Assembly (NCBI GenBank): GCA_020284085.1
Contig: JACEVL010000973.1
Span: 1 to 64,000 of the forward strand
DNA length: 64,000 nt
Reading direction: 5' to 3'
DNA from: Aporrectodea caliginosa
Lineage: Eukaryota > Annelida > Clitellata > Crassiclitellata > Lumbricidae
This document shows, one piece after another, positions 10,735 to 21,367 of the stretch (position 1 is its first letter; every line of letters starts with the position of its first letter). Position numbers and translations under genes: made by a program. A model generated the notes under the pieces. It worked only from the letters and a program-made list of their open reading frames with translations. It ran no database searches and was not told where the DNA came from.

Positions 10735-11060
10735 GTTGGATAAGCAATTTGAAAGAGGTAAGTATTCAGTTGAGAACGAAATTACACAAGCGACTGAGCA
10801 CAGCGCACAGACACGGAAAGAGAGTTCCAAAAAGTGGACCCAACAACCGAATAAGCTCGTTCACTAAGAACAATTCTTGATATAGGTATGAGTCTGTATG
10901 ACCAGACAAATATAATCAGATGACCTCATTGAATAATGGTAAGTCTGGAGAATAAGAACTGATTTTAAATATTGTTGCTGGTCAAAGTTCACAGTTTTAT
11001 CAATTATGAGCCCCGTTTGAAGCGAATTCTTTGCTGAATAGGAAGAAAAGTGCACTTGGG
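10735..11060 (-). mobile_element. LINE 3' end fragment
   Basis: Reverse-complemented, 10745-10810 reads GTGCGCTGTGCTCAGTCGCT, then TTTCGTTCTCAACTGAA and TACTTACCTCTTTCAAATTGCT. This closely matches plus-strand 40635-40700 and encodes the conserved LKTYLF-type C-terminus of CR1/L2-like ORF2. It lies in what is probably an intron of the coiled-coil gene. The outer limits are approximate. Confidence 0.5.
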
Positions 11061-11286
11061 CGCCCACACATAAAGGAAAGAGGGGGTACTTGCCCCTCCT
11101 GGAAAATTTATACCTATTTTTGACTACTACTTTCTGGTGAGCGGAGTTTTTACAAGCAACTTGTCGTTACAAATACAAAGCCACTAACTCCTACAGCTAA
11201 AATTCTACGAAAACTACAAATCACTCAGGCCATTTTTTTTACTTTTTTTTCTACTAACGGCTTTTTACATGTTATCAATACATGTA

Positions 11287-12101
11287 GGGTAGAGTGGGGC
11301 AAAACGCCCCCTTTAACGGGTTTTGCTCAATTACAACGTGAGTAACAACATTTTCAGCATGAAATTATTGTAAGACCTTGTACTGAATGTCCCAAGTAAG
11401 GTAAAATTATGTCCGATAAAATTCCCCAAAAGATTATATTAAAAAATAATAAAATACAGAGTGCTTCAAAAGGGGGCGTTTTGCCCCTCACCTGGGCAAA
11501 ACGCCCCCCGTGATTTGACCCCTCGCTACCTGAAAAGTCGATGCACATAATCAACTGCAATCACTGCCATGATGCAACAATAACTATAAGTAGTAAAGAT
11601 CTCTAGAATTTTTTTTAAAAGATGTCTTAAAAAATAATTAAATAAAAGAAATATGCTTTGCTTCAGGTGACTCTGAGGTGAGAGGGGGCGTTTTGCCCCA
11701 TGTCAGCATTTTCCATAGAGGGGCGTTTTGCCCCGCTTTGTGCTACCTTGTGAGATTGCCCATATAATAAAAAATTGATATGTTAAAGCCCCATTTATTG
11801 TGCACAGTTATTCGATATAGGGTATACTTTAGACCTATATTTGTATTATTGGCTATGTCTAGCATTTTGGCACCATTAATGATACAGAATTGGTGGCTGA
11901 CTCTTATAAGGAAACACGAAAAAATCAATTTTTCTAAAATAAAAATAAGCAAAGCATCTAAAGATAAATAACTGACGATTATCTCATTAGGGTACAACTA
12001 AGAAACCCCAGAACATTCAAAAATTTCATTACATGGCACAGGGGGGACAGGGCCGGGAGGGGGCGTTTTGCCCCGCGGGGGCGTTTTGCCCCACTCTACC
12101 C
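11287..12101. mobile_element. TA-flanked inverted-repeat element
   Basis: The ends are perfect inverted repeats: GGGTAGAGTGGGGCAAAACG plus CCCCC on the left, its exact complement on the right (28 bp if the outer GTA/TAC are counted). TA lies outside both ends, matching a TA target-site duplication of the Tc1/mariner type. The word GGGGCGTTTTGCCCC or its partner also recurs internally near 11472-11507, 11685-11700, 11718-11733 and 12057-12074. No transposase frame is visible, so it is non-autonomous. Confidence 0.75.
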
Positions 12102-12678
12102 TACCAGTCTTCAGTTCTATTCATGAAACTGAATATGTATCGAACAAGTCCCTGTTCTACCCTTGTTTTGTACTTATTAATCATTTTCTCGAGGTCATCG
12201 CCATCGTATCTATTAATATCGTGTATAAATTTGGCACAGTCTATAATTTGTCTGTAATCGTCCTCTTCAACTCGGTCGATAATAAAGGCGATAAATGCAG
12301 TCTCAATAAACTCTTGATATAACAAATGCTCCTCGCTTGAAATTATTTCATCTACAAGATATTCATTAGCCTAATCCTGTCAACTAGTTCACTGTAGATT
12401 TCCTGCGGATCCTCTTTAATGCGATATTCTACATATGCTTCTTCATCAAACTCTGGCTCATCAATGTCTTCATCATCAGGATCATCAAATAACTCAAGGA
12501 GTGCCTCATCAAGGCGTGCCTGCAATTCTTCAAAGATCTCATCAAAGAATGCCTGCACTTCTTCCTCCGTCAGCCCTTCTCCTTGAGGCTCAATCAACTC
12601 ATCAAAGAATGCCTGCTCTTCCTCCGTTATCTGTTCTTGCTGCTCCATCTTTCTGAAAACTTTGCGATATTTTATCAC
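12101..12678 (-). CDS. Small acidic protein, two adjoining frames
   Basis: Two minus-strand frames read as one very acidic protein. The first (12678-12352) has its best-context ATG near 12648 (MEQQEQITEEEQAFFDE) and contains repeated AFFDE motifs and DDPDDEDIDEPEFDEE. It stops after LMNIL. The second, one frame over, continues YLVDEIISSEEHLLYQEFIE and IIDCAKFIHDINRYDGDDLE to 12101. A one-base change near 12360 or a very short intron could explain the switch. Its stop codon TAG is made by the TA duplication plus the first base of the neighbouring inverted-repeat element. I do not recognise the family. A TTTTCAG acceptor-like site precedes the ATG. Confidence 0.4.
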
Positions 12679-12765
12679 AATACCAAAACATATTCATTTC
12701 TTTAATTGATTGATTTTTCAAAAAAAATTATGATCGAGCCCAGGAAAAATTGCCTGTAAGCGTTG

Positions 12766-12915
12766 GCCTAAGGGTTTATAGGGTAAAATAGAGTGCTATA
12801 GGCCCTGCCCTATTGGGAAATTGCGGGGAGATCACCGTTTGGGTTATAGGGCCTTCCCTAGGGGGTTGAAATAAGGGTTTATAGGGTAAAATAGTGTCTT
12901 ATAGACGTTGGCCCC
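12766..12915. repeat. Local duplication AAGGGTTTATAGGGTAAAATAG
   Basis: The 22-bp phrase occurs at about 12769 and 12870, with related TATAGGCCCTGCCCTA and TATAGGGCCTTCCCTA between. It is a partial tandem duplication with a period near 100 bp. Confidence 0.6.
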
Positions 12916-13087
12916 AACTTGTCAATTAGCATTCTACTGGTTCAAAGTGAACATTTAAAAATGGACTTTTGAACTAGAGAGCTTACTTGGAGGCACTTGC
13001 TTTAAATATTTCTGGCTTTGGATTTTGATTAAAATATATATTCATAAATTAAACGCATTAAAAAATAATACCTTATACCTGTGCAAT

Positions 13088-13104
13088 TTCATCCCCGGGG
13101 GATG
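13088..13104. repeat. Short palindrome TCATCCCC-G-GGGGATGA
   Basis: Eight-base arms around one base, 28 bases before the larger palindrome and sharing its CCCC/GGGG theme. Confidence 0.7.
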
Positions 13105-13131
13105 ATTTCACACGATGGGAGATAGAAATGG

Positions 13132-13181
13132 TTTATCCCCCCGGATACTCTATACCGGTATAGAGTATCCGGGGGGATAAA
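13132..13181. repeat. Perfect 50-bp palindrome without spacer
   Basis: The left arm TTTATCCCCCCGGATACTCT plus ATACC is followed at once by its exact reverse complement (25 + 25 bases, centre at 13156/13157). A further partial copy of the arm (ATCCCCCCGGATAGTCT) follows near 13190. No ORF overlaps it convincingly. It may be a transposon terminus pair or a recently duplicated end. Confidence 0.95.
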
Positions 13182-14320
13182 TTTATACATCCCCCCGGAT
13201 AGTCTTAGGACGGATACTCTATTTCGTGATACCGGCAACTGAGAGGGGCCTAAGGATAGCATGCATTTCAAATTGTGGATGCCTGTATGCCACCTGTGTC
13301 CAATTTCGGTTGCCTTGCGTTAGTCCTAAATGTTCAGCTATCAAGATATAATTTCGGATATGGAGTTAATACATGAATTGGCATGATAATTTGACCAGGC
13401 CGGTAAAATATCTTTGAGTTGAAAATATCACATGTGCCTAATTAAAAACAACCTAATATATAGGCTACATGCACACTAGGGTTGCAGTGAAAAAGGCATT
13501 TTTTTATTATGCCTGGGACATCCCCTAGTTCTGTTCGTATTTGTAGTAGAAACTCGATCATGTGCAAAATCTTTTTTAAATATTCCATTATTTGTGGGTG
13601 CCACTTGACAACTTAAATTTTGCATATAACATTATGAATAACTGAAGCCGCAAAAATCAACTTTTTTCATTTTTTTTCTAAAGTTGGATGAAAGTTAAAC
13701 ACTTCTAGAGCCTATTATTTGATTACTGTGATAATTATGTGATGAGTGTGATGTAACATAGATAGTGGGATAATAAATATATAAATTAGAACAAACTGGA
13801 GCTGAGGAGTAAATAGATTGCGCAAGGCTGATTTCATGAAAACAGACATTAGAGGTTTTTTATTTGTTAAAAGTCAATGGCAAAATAGTTCGTGAAAGTG
13901 CACGCACGACATTTGGAATAGTTGCAGCTTTTTGAAATAAAGCTTACTTGCCTATGACTACAATGCAACATACAATCGGCAGATAGATAGATATTCGTTT
14001 TATTTTCTGACATGTTGACAGACCTCAACCAGTTACGATAGAGAGAAGTGTTAAATAATTAAATCATTAGAGGACGAAAACGGTCAGGTATACAGTCAGG
14101 TGATACCTAGGGCAAGCGTTTGCAAATTACGCTTGAGATAAAGTTCTTCACATCCTTAGGCAGTTCAAAGTCATGACTTCTTGGGCGGAGATTATATATC
14201 GTCGTTGCACAATCGGCGAAAATAACCCTCATAAGACATGGCATTCATTCCTTATTACTGCATGGAGCAGTCGCTCTTCAGCTGCACCTACCATCTCCTC
14301 TACTCCAGGCGATTGTGGTG
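13182..14320. other. No gene seen
   Basis: AT-rich sequence with no convincing ORF. There is a short GATA run near 13982-13995. Confidence 0.5.
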
Positions 14321-14329
14321 AGAGGAAAC

Positions 14330-14901
14330 CCATCCCCTGCATCAGAGGAAGGCTTGAGAAGATCTACAATGAATGGAGAAAAAGGCAGCATAGAGAGGTT
14401 GAGAAACACAGAAAGTCAAAGAGCAAAGATTTGTTGAATCATAAGAGAAAACATTTAACGTTTCACATTCTGGTGCGGCAGTGTTAAATAAAAATACTTA
14501 GGACAGAGCATTTCTGCAGGCTCAGTGTGAAGGTGGAAGGATGTCAAGTTCAATGGCACAAGTGGATAACAAGTTGAAAACCAAGATGAAGAAAAACGGA
14601 AGAGAGACAAGTTGAAAATAAGGCCAGAATTTATCAAGAGACATTGAGACAATCTATTACTACTACTCCAGTGTCCAGGTCCAGTGGTATTAAGACAGCT
14701 GCCGCGTTATCTAAATCTGATGCTTCAGATAGTGATAACTGTTATATAGACTGCGTCGAAAACTCTTCGTCTGGTGATGAGGCAGAAACCCCAAAGACTA
14801 AACGACCTCGCCCAAAGAATATTATCAATCTGCAAGTAACAGCAGCTCTTGATCGAATGAAGGACAGCTATAGCAATGCGTGGAAACAGAACAGCATTTA
14901 G
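14330..14901 (+). pseudogene. Relic of the 1161-2407 ORF family, N-terminal half
   Basis: Frame-broken segments read RLEKIYNEWRKRQHRE (about 14350-14400), HSGAAVLN then DRAFLQAQCEGGRM (about 14465-14545) and, after NSSSGDEAETPKTKRPRPKN, LQVTAALDRMKDSYSNAW (about 14830-14880). These correspond to the IYxEW, FDIAHxxA / EDrxFLxxQRxxGR and aALDRxKxSxxxA blocks of the family whose later half is seen at 1161-2407. A stop (NKNT*) and shifts show decay. The assignment rests on remembered motif patterns, not an alignment. Confidence 0.4.
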
Positions 14902-15845
14902 TTGGAGCAGACTGAAGATAGGTTGAAGTCTGGTGAATGATAGGACAGAAACGGGAGTGGCATTGATACCAGAATAAAATCAAATGCTGACCAAGAATGA
15001 AGGTAAAAAGCAGACCTTGTTCAAGGTGATGTTCGAGCATCGAAAAAAGTTTCCGGACCCCAAAAAGTCAACGGTCACAAAATGGCCCAATAAATATTTT
15101 AATGTGTTAATGTTTTAATCAAACTGACAAGATTGAATAATGCTCACTAGTACTTTCTTAATGATTCCTCTCTTAAGCATAGCAAATAAAGATTAACTTT
15201 TTCTTAATCAAAATACGAAAAAAGTTATTATCACAATATTATTGTGCATACGATCCATGTCTAAAATTTAGAAAAATTATCGTCTCATGTGGCACACCTA
15301 AACGATGGAATATCTGTATCATATTTTGCACACTAACTTACTTTATAAAAAGGAACACAACCTGGGGCTGTCCCATCAATTTACTAAAAATATTTTTTTG
15401 AGCACCACCCTAATGCACACCCGTACCCATAATAAAGATGCACAATATAGCCTACGATATGAAAATTAAATCTGTATAACTTCTTCATTTCACAATTACA
15501 TGTAGGTAGCCTACGTCTTACCTGTTCTCGTGCAAAAACGTAAAGTGAGCAAGTAAGAAAAAAGGGTGGATGGGTATGTGCATGGGTAATTGGGTATAAT
15601 TGGTGAATGGATTAGATACATCTAACCAGATAGCTAGCTAGATAGGTACAGCGAATACATAGAGCGATAGACTGACAGACAGAAACACAGATAGATAAAT
15701 TAGATCGAGAGATGGAAATTTTCTCACACAGAGGAGAGGCTGATATGTGACTCGATAAACAAATAAATAAGTAGAAAAGTTCTTTGTAATGTCAGTTGAC
15801 CGAAAATCGCACGCCACGAACTAAACTACTAGAGGCAACCATCCA
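14902..15845. other. No gene seen
   Basis: AT-rich sequence with no long ORF. GAGCACCACCCTAATG at about 15400-15416 resembles the inverted form of the repeat edge at 15848, so a mobile-element boundary may lie here. Confidence 0.4.
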
Positions 15846-15847
15846 GA

Positions 15848-16015
15848 CTAGGGTGCTCCAGAAAAATAAAAGTTGAAATATCTTTGCTCCAAAGACATTT
15901 TCCCATGCGTCTCATAAAGATGAGTCTAAAAATCCAAATTTTAGGCTTTTACATTAAGGCTAAGCCTTGCCCCCAGCACGATGAAGTTTTAGCAATATTC
16001 GCAATTTTTCGGTTG
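15848..16015 (+). repeat. Dispersed repeat beginning TAGGGTGCTCCA
   Basis: TAGGGTGCTCCAGAAAAAT, then TTGCTCCAAAGACATTTTCC and later GCCTTGCCCCCAGCAC. The same order occurs inverted at 30690-30914 (TTAGGGTGCTCCAAAATGT, TTGCTCCAAGGCGATTTTCC, GCCTTGCCCCCGGCAC on the minus strand). This marks two copies of one unclassified dispersed element. Confidence 0.7.
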
Positions 16016-16476
16016 AAAACACAAATTACCGGTATTTAAGTATATATGAAAAAACTAATTTGTATCATATTTATTGACCGGAACATGAAAGGTTGCACTG
16101 GCCAGAAGGCTGGTGAAAGAAAACCGTGCTGCTTCCACATGGACCTCTGGTGGTTTGGTCTATATCAAAATGTCGGCCTCAATGGAAGAATCCCCACATC
16201 GAATCCTCACACCAGATGATCTTTACAAGTATGCACCACCATTATCCAGCGACTGAGATTTCCTTGGAGGTCTTTGCCGCATGGTCGAAGGACTTTATCA
16301 GGATCAACAAACCTAGTCGATGATCGATTTATCGATGGCTTCTTGTTCAAGAACGATGGAGTTGCAACCGCAACTCCCTTGTGAGTCTCGACATGAACTT
16401 AATTTTGGAGTACATCTTCACTTAATTTTGCAGCAGTGTTATACTACTATACTGCTATTTTTTGTTCTCTCCACTA

Positions 16477-16680
16477 ACTTTGCAGTTAAGATTGTGTATG
16501 CCATGGTTGTCATTTATTTTGCCTATGCACCCTGTTCTTTTTTTACATTGACTATGCACATGAGATTGTTTATGCCATGGTTGGGATTTTTGACTATGCA
16601 CCCTGTTCTGTTTACTGTACTTACTTACTCTTTCCTTCACATTGACTATGCAGTTGAGATCGGCGATGCCATGAATGGTA
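16477..16680. repeat. Imperfect tandem repeat, three copies
   Basis: The phrase TTGACTATGCAGTTGAGAT, then TGTATGCCATGGTTG recurs at about 16477, 16546 and 16639. The 136-codon frame over it (16320-16730) is hydrophobic only because of the repeat text. I see no domain in it and do not call a gene. Confidence 0.6.
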
Positions 16681-16730
16681 TAAACGATCACTTAATGGGC
16701 ATATTCTTCAATTGTGCTTGCAGATGGTAA

Positions 16731-18090
16731 AATTACTCTGTTTAGACTGGCCTACCTGATTTTGTAAAGTAAGTAGGCTACTAAGCGGACCATGCACGAT
16801 TTACTTAGCTGTTTCAATAATGTTCAAAACGGTTCAAAATTGGAGAATTAGTTTTGAATGTTAAGCTTCCAAAAGTCATAAGTAATGTACTTTACTAAAA
16901 TCCGTCAGAATTATCACTAGCTAAGTAAGCTAACAGTTCATTAATTTCTTCAGCTACTGCTGGTTCCACCTTGTTATATAGATAACTTTTATAATAAACG
17001 ACCAGACGCCATGCAGGATAATCATTATTTTATTTATGACTTGAATGATTTGGGTTCTACCATATAATTATAATATAACTTGAAGTTGAAGGCATTCAAA
17101 ATTTTCTAATAGGGCAAATTTGATTGGAAGAAGTTGATGGCGTAAAATATGTGCATGGGGCTCTTGTCCACATGATCTGTATGGCCACCCTAGAAAGTAC
17201 ATGTAGCTGGACACGTCACCCTACTAGGCCTATAGCCTACGCATACCATAAGTACTAAATTACAACACATCTTAAGTGACCCTATAAATAGGCCTACTTA
17301 CGCATATTTCAGCAATTTAATTAGAATTCCCGTATTAATGGTCGATTATCAGATTTATTATAGGCCTGATGGCCAAATTACTAGTTGAGCATTTGCTAGT
17401 GCTTCTAAATAGACTACTTACTTACTGTCAATAAGAACTGCGGGGAAACAGTCTACCGGAACTATGAGAAGCAGCCTTCCCGCCATCGGCGCCATGTGTT
17501 TACTTTTAAAGCTACAATAGTGGTCGATGATCGCGAATAAATGTAGTTGTGAAAGCTTCAAATAATGACTTCATATTTTGTGTAAAAAAGTAAAATTTAG
17601 AGTTGTCTCAAATATATCGCGAATACCCCAATTGCTGCTCCGAAATGTGGAATAAAAACCTCGCGGTATACTCGCGTATCTACGGTATTAGCATAGATCA
17701 GTACCTAGAGTTATGGATCTGAGACTTTCTGATCTAACTATATGGAAATTGATTAAATGTCCTGAAGTCACGGTCTGGTTACGTTGCAGAGATTGACCAC
17801 TGTTGGAACGTGACTGCATATCAACTTAATGTGCGATTATTAGTGAAGGAGTGTTGTAGATATGTGCAATGTATTGGATAAGACATGTCTCTTAAGATAT
17901 GTCTCTGGGGTGTGCTTATTGGACTAATCAACCACTAAATACAGGACATACATGTATTAAGTCAAAAGTGAATAATCAATATCGTTATCAATATTAGGTA
18001 ATAAGACTGATTTGCTGCATCTATGGAACATGGTGTATCAAAGGGGGCTTACACATCTCCCATCTTAATTGAGAATAGCATTTTGGATGG
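16731..18090. other. No gene seen
   Basis: AT-rich non-coding sequence with scattered AGGCCTA words. Confidence 0.5.
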
Positions 18091-18094
18091 ACAA

Positions 18095-18620
18095 CGTTTA
18101 TTCTTGGATACACTGCTGATTTATCTTCTGCACAATCTCATGATGCTACGCTGCACTGTTGAAATGAGCTAAATCGTTGTTGTTTTTTTTCTCTGCGCTT
18201 ATGTTTTTATGTGCTATGTAAACATCAATGTCCATAATAAGACATGACACACTCCTTAATATTTTGTTGCACTCATTGTTACATTGTTCAATAGATTCTT
18301 CTAGGATATGGACTACTGTTCTTGCAAGTCAATTGTCTCTCCTATGGAAAAAGTTTTTTAAAATTTTCTTTGTATCTAGTGTTGAGCAATCCATTGTACA
18401 TGAAACCATAATTGACCTACATTACTTATGATTTGATTACTTTGAGTGTCACGTTATTTTTATTGGAGGATCAACTTTCTACTTAGAAACACCGCTGCAT
18501 TATATTCTGCACAATCTCAATGACATTATGCCACACTGTTACGTCGAGTTAAATTCTAGTGTCTTATGATGTTTTGCCACACTGTTAAATTGAGTTCAAT
18601 TACAGATGTTATTCCTTTAC
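18095..18620. repeat. Diverged repeats CTGCACAATCTCA...CACACTGTT
   Basis: A block reading TTCTGCACAATCTCATGATG and ending CTGCACTGTTGAAATGAG (about 18120-18170) recurs as TTCTGCACAATCTCAATGAC / GCCACACTGTTACGTCGAG (about 18495-18550) and again at about 18565-18600. These are old local duplications of unknown origin. Confidence 0.5.
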
Positions 18621-19379
18621 ACATATGGATGTATGCGCTTTGCAAACATTAGTACTGTACATAATGTGACTATAAGCACACTATTAAATAAATAACATCT
18701 GAACACAATGATGCATTGCTTAAGAATTTATCTTAGAATAATATGGATCACTCGAGTCAATTATCATTACATGGATATACTGAGATAACCTACTGTGTTA
18801 TGAAACCATTACTAAGTTATCTATTGTAGAATTTTATGATTTTGTGACCTACTATCATCTTGAAGTAAATTACAGGTTTACTGTCATGTCATTCTAGCAG
18901 GGTCCTAAGCACTCAATGAAACACTGCCTAATAACTGATTGATCAGAAGGAGAACTGGCACATTACTTGTGTAAATTCACTCTTGGATTAATATTCAATA
19001 ATGAAGGCTGCTACTGTGAGTCATTTCCTCCAATCATGGAAGTAGTGTTGAGCTATCCATTGTATATAATGAGTCATAGAATACATCCTTATGACTCCAT
19101 TATAATAAGATATCGCTTATCTTCTTTGTTGATCTCTACGAGAATCTTTCATCATTCTCTTCAGCTTACTCTTATCTAGTACTGCTCACTTGCTGACTGT
19201 TCCACGACCTCCTTGACTATATATACTTTTTACTTAAATGATGACTTAAACTCTAACTATGTTATACCAATTGTACTTATGGTGAATGTCGATTTTGGCC
19301 CGACTGCTTTGATTGCGTCGCTTGCTTTTCGTGTTTTTGTTTTGTGTTTCTTATTTTGACTTGTGTTTTTTTAAGTACT
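18621..19379. other. No gene seen
   Basis: AT-rich sequence. The later part may already be 5' leader of the LINE that follows, but no boundary can be fixed. Confidence 0.4.
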
Positions 19380-19394
19380 GAATAACATTTCTCG

Positions 19395-19811
19395 GCAAGT
19401 TGCCACTTTTGGTTATTGTTGTGTGTGCACGGATATAATAAACCAGCGGGAGGGAGACTATACTTGCTCCTTGTGTGCTAGATCCTATCATGCAACTTGT
19501 ATTACTAATAGAGACAATACTTTGACTGTGGACTCCTGGAATTGTAATGAATGTTTAAAGGGGACACACGAATCTAATGAGAAACTAAACTTACAATCTA
19601 AAATTTCAAACATAGGTAAACTTCCTAAACTCAACTCCTTGAACACAACAGACAATGATGATCTCAGGAAACCACTTTTAAATAATAAAGACTTAGACTC
19701 TGATATTAATTACTTTGTAGACCTTGTCAGGGAGTGCGAGTACTTAGCTCCTTCACAAGCATCCAATAGATTTCATACTGATCAACCATCCTTTGCCATC
19801 TTACATCTTAA
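19395..19811 (+). pseudogene. LINE ORF N-terminus with a C4HC3 (PHD-like) zinc finger
   Basis: Read from about 19395 without a required ATG: CCVCTDIINQREGDYTCSLC, then RSYHATC and, after DSW, NCNEC. The spacing C-x2-C, C-x2-C, H-x2-C, C-x2-C is the C4HC3 pattern of PHD fingers, which occur at the N-terminus of several CR1-group ORFs and probably bind chromatin or nucleic acid. A low-complexity linker leads to FAILHLN, the first strand of the endonuclease, at 19790-19811. There the piggyBac element cuts in. The codon split resumes at 21367 with TRSIISKLNEV. Confidence 0.75.
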
Positions 19812-21363
19812 CCCTCAGAAGGTTTCGCTACCTTGGCCTACACTCAAGGTCTCGGGGGTGCAAATGCACCCCAATGTATTCTCGATGTATTTGAATCAAT
19901 CGAATCATATAATACTATAAATAATTGGAGCACAGACAAAGTAGTTTTATTCAAGTAAATTCTAAGACAATTTATTACGTCATATGACGTCATGACATGG
20001 CGTCAAAGCAACATGTCGAAAAATGTACACTTTTACAGCACAACTATTTGAAAGTTTTCTGTACAACACAATTGTAACACTGATTAGTGTAAGGCCTACA
20101 GATGAAAAAGCAATATTGCAAAATATCCAATAAGTTTTCCTTATCTACTTTGCACACTCATGCACAGCCTGTGCAAAGTGCGACTAAATGGTCTGCGCAA
20201 GCAAATGAACCACACCTATGACACGTAGTACGCGATTTCTTGTCTTTACTGCGGTCACACAGAATGCAACGACCCTGCTTTCTCTTCCTCACAGCATTGT
20301 CTGCACCGCCATGGCCATTGTTCTGCTCTTCATAATTGTTTTGTGTCGCATCATCTCGAGCATCGCCTTGTGATTCATGCTGTTGTTCAATGCATTCATG
20401 AATTGTGGTTTTGAGCATGAGTGACAATCCAGGAATACTCAGTCTGGATGTTAGATGGTTATAGACCAAATCTTTTCCAAGCTGTTTCAGGAAAAGTCTT
20501 CGACGATGTGTTTTCTTTGCATTCCACTGGGGATTCACATGACTCCAGATAATGAAGGCGTTGACTGCAGAGACATCCAGGATATTGTAAAACAACACCA
20601 TTGGCCACCTGCGAGACTTTCGCTTAGTGGAGTAAGTTTCAACCATTTGATCCAATGTGTCCACACCCCCTTTGAACGATTGTAATCGAGTATGATCTCC
20701 GGCTTCTTATCTTCACGGTTGGATATCTGAGCATCTGTATGCATGCTGCTTAGCAGGATGACACTCTTGCCTTTCTTGGGGACATACGAAACTAGAGTCA
20801 GATTTTCCTGATGGCCAAATAGAGTGTCATTGACAACCCTGTCGCGATTTGGTAAAAACTCCACTGGAATGTCACTCTTATTCTTTCTCAGAGTTCCAAC
20901 TAGACTTAGCTTCTTGGACAGCAGATGTCTTGCAAGTGGCACTGAAGTGAAGAAATTATCCATTGTCACATTCCTTCCAGACCCTTTGATGACTTCAATC
21001 AAGTCCCGGACTACACGCTCTCCTTGATTCTTTTCCGGTGGTTCACCAGCTCGTTTACCAGTGTAAACTTGCATGTTCAACGCAAAGCTTGTACTCGAGT
21101 CGCAAAGTGCCCAGTTAGATAATTGACTTATAAATGCCGCAATATAACACATGGGGTGCATTTGCACCCCGAGGACCGCAATGTATAAACCTCAAAATTA
21201 TCAGAAATGTTGAGGGGTACAATTATGGGCAAATAGGGTTAAGTGCATCCTCATAAATAAGGAAAAGTCATAAAATGTAGGCGTCATATCATGAGTCCTT
21301 CTGGGTGAAACAAAGGAACAAAGTGTGACTAGGGGTGCAAATGCACCCCAAGAACGGCACATC
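19812..21363. mobile_element. piggyBac-like element inside the LINE
   Basis: It interrupts the LINE frame between HLN and TRS. TTAA occurs at both edges (19808-19811 and 21364-21367), and the identity actually spans nine bases, ACATCTTAA. The left end is CCCTCAGAAGG. The expected mirror GGG-TTAA is at 21236-21242, about 120 bp inside the duplicated target, so the right end is rearranged or a second event added sequence. The palindrome GGGGTGCAAATGCACCCC or its partner occurs at 19855-19872, 21153-21170 and 21332-21349. A broken transposase (minus) fills the middle. Confidence 0.8.
20158..21167 (-). pseudogene. piggyBac transposase, C-terminal two thirds, frame-shifted
   Basis: The first frame (21167-20535) holds ALCDSSTSFALNMQVYTGK, NQGERVVRDLIEV, GSGRNVTMDNFFTSVPLA and KKPEIILDYNRSKG. 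The second frame (20664-20158) continues VDTLDQMVETYSTKRKSRRW, then NAFIIW and a C-terminal cysteine-rich domain (CILCDRSKDKK, CHRCGSFACADHL, CTGC). The switch lies in the G run at 20666-20670, where one base appears to be missing. The N-terminal third is absent: sequence upstream of the first block runs straight into the terminal palindrome. DNFF and DYNRSKGGVD carry catalytic Asp residues of the family. The copy is inactive. Confidence 0.88.
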
Positions 21364-21367
21364 TTAA

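Noticed and set aside
16320..16730. 136-codon ORF with hydrophobic stretches
   Set aside because: The hydrophobicity comes from an imperfect tandem repeat. No domain, splice signals or start context supports a gene.
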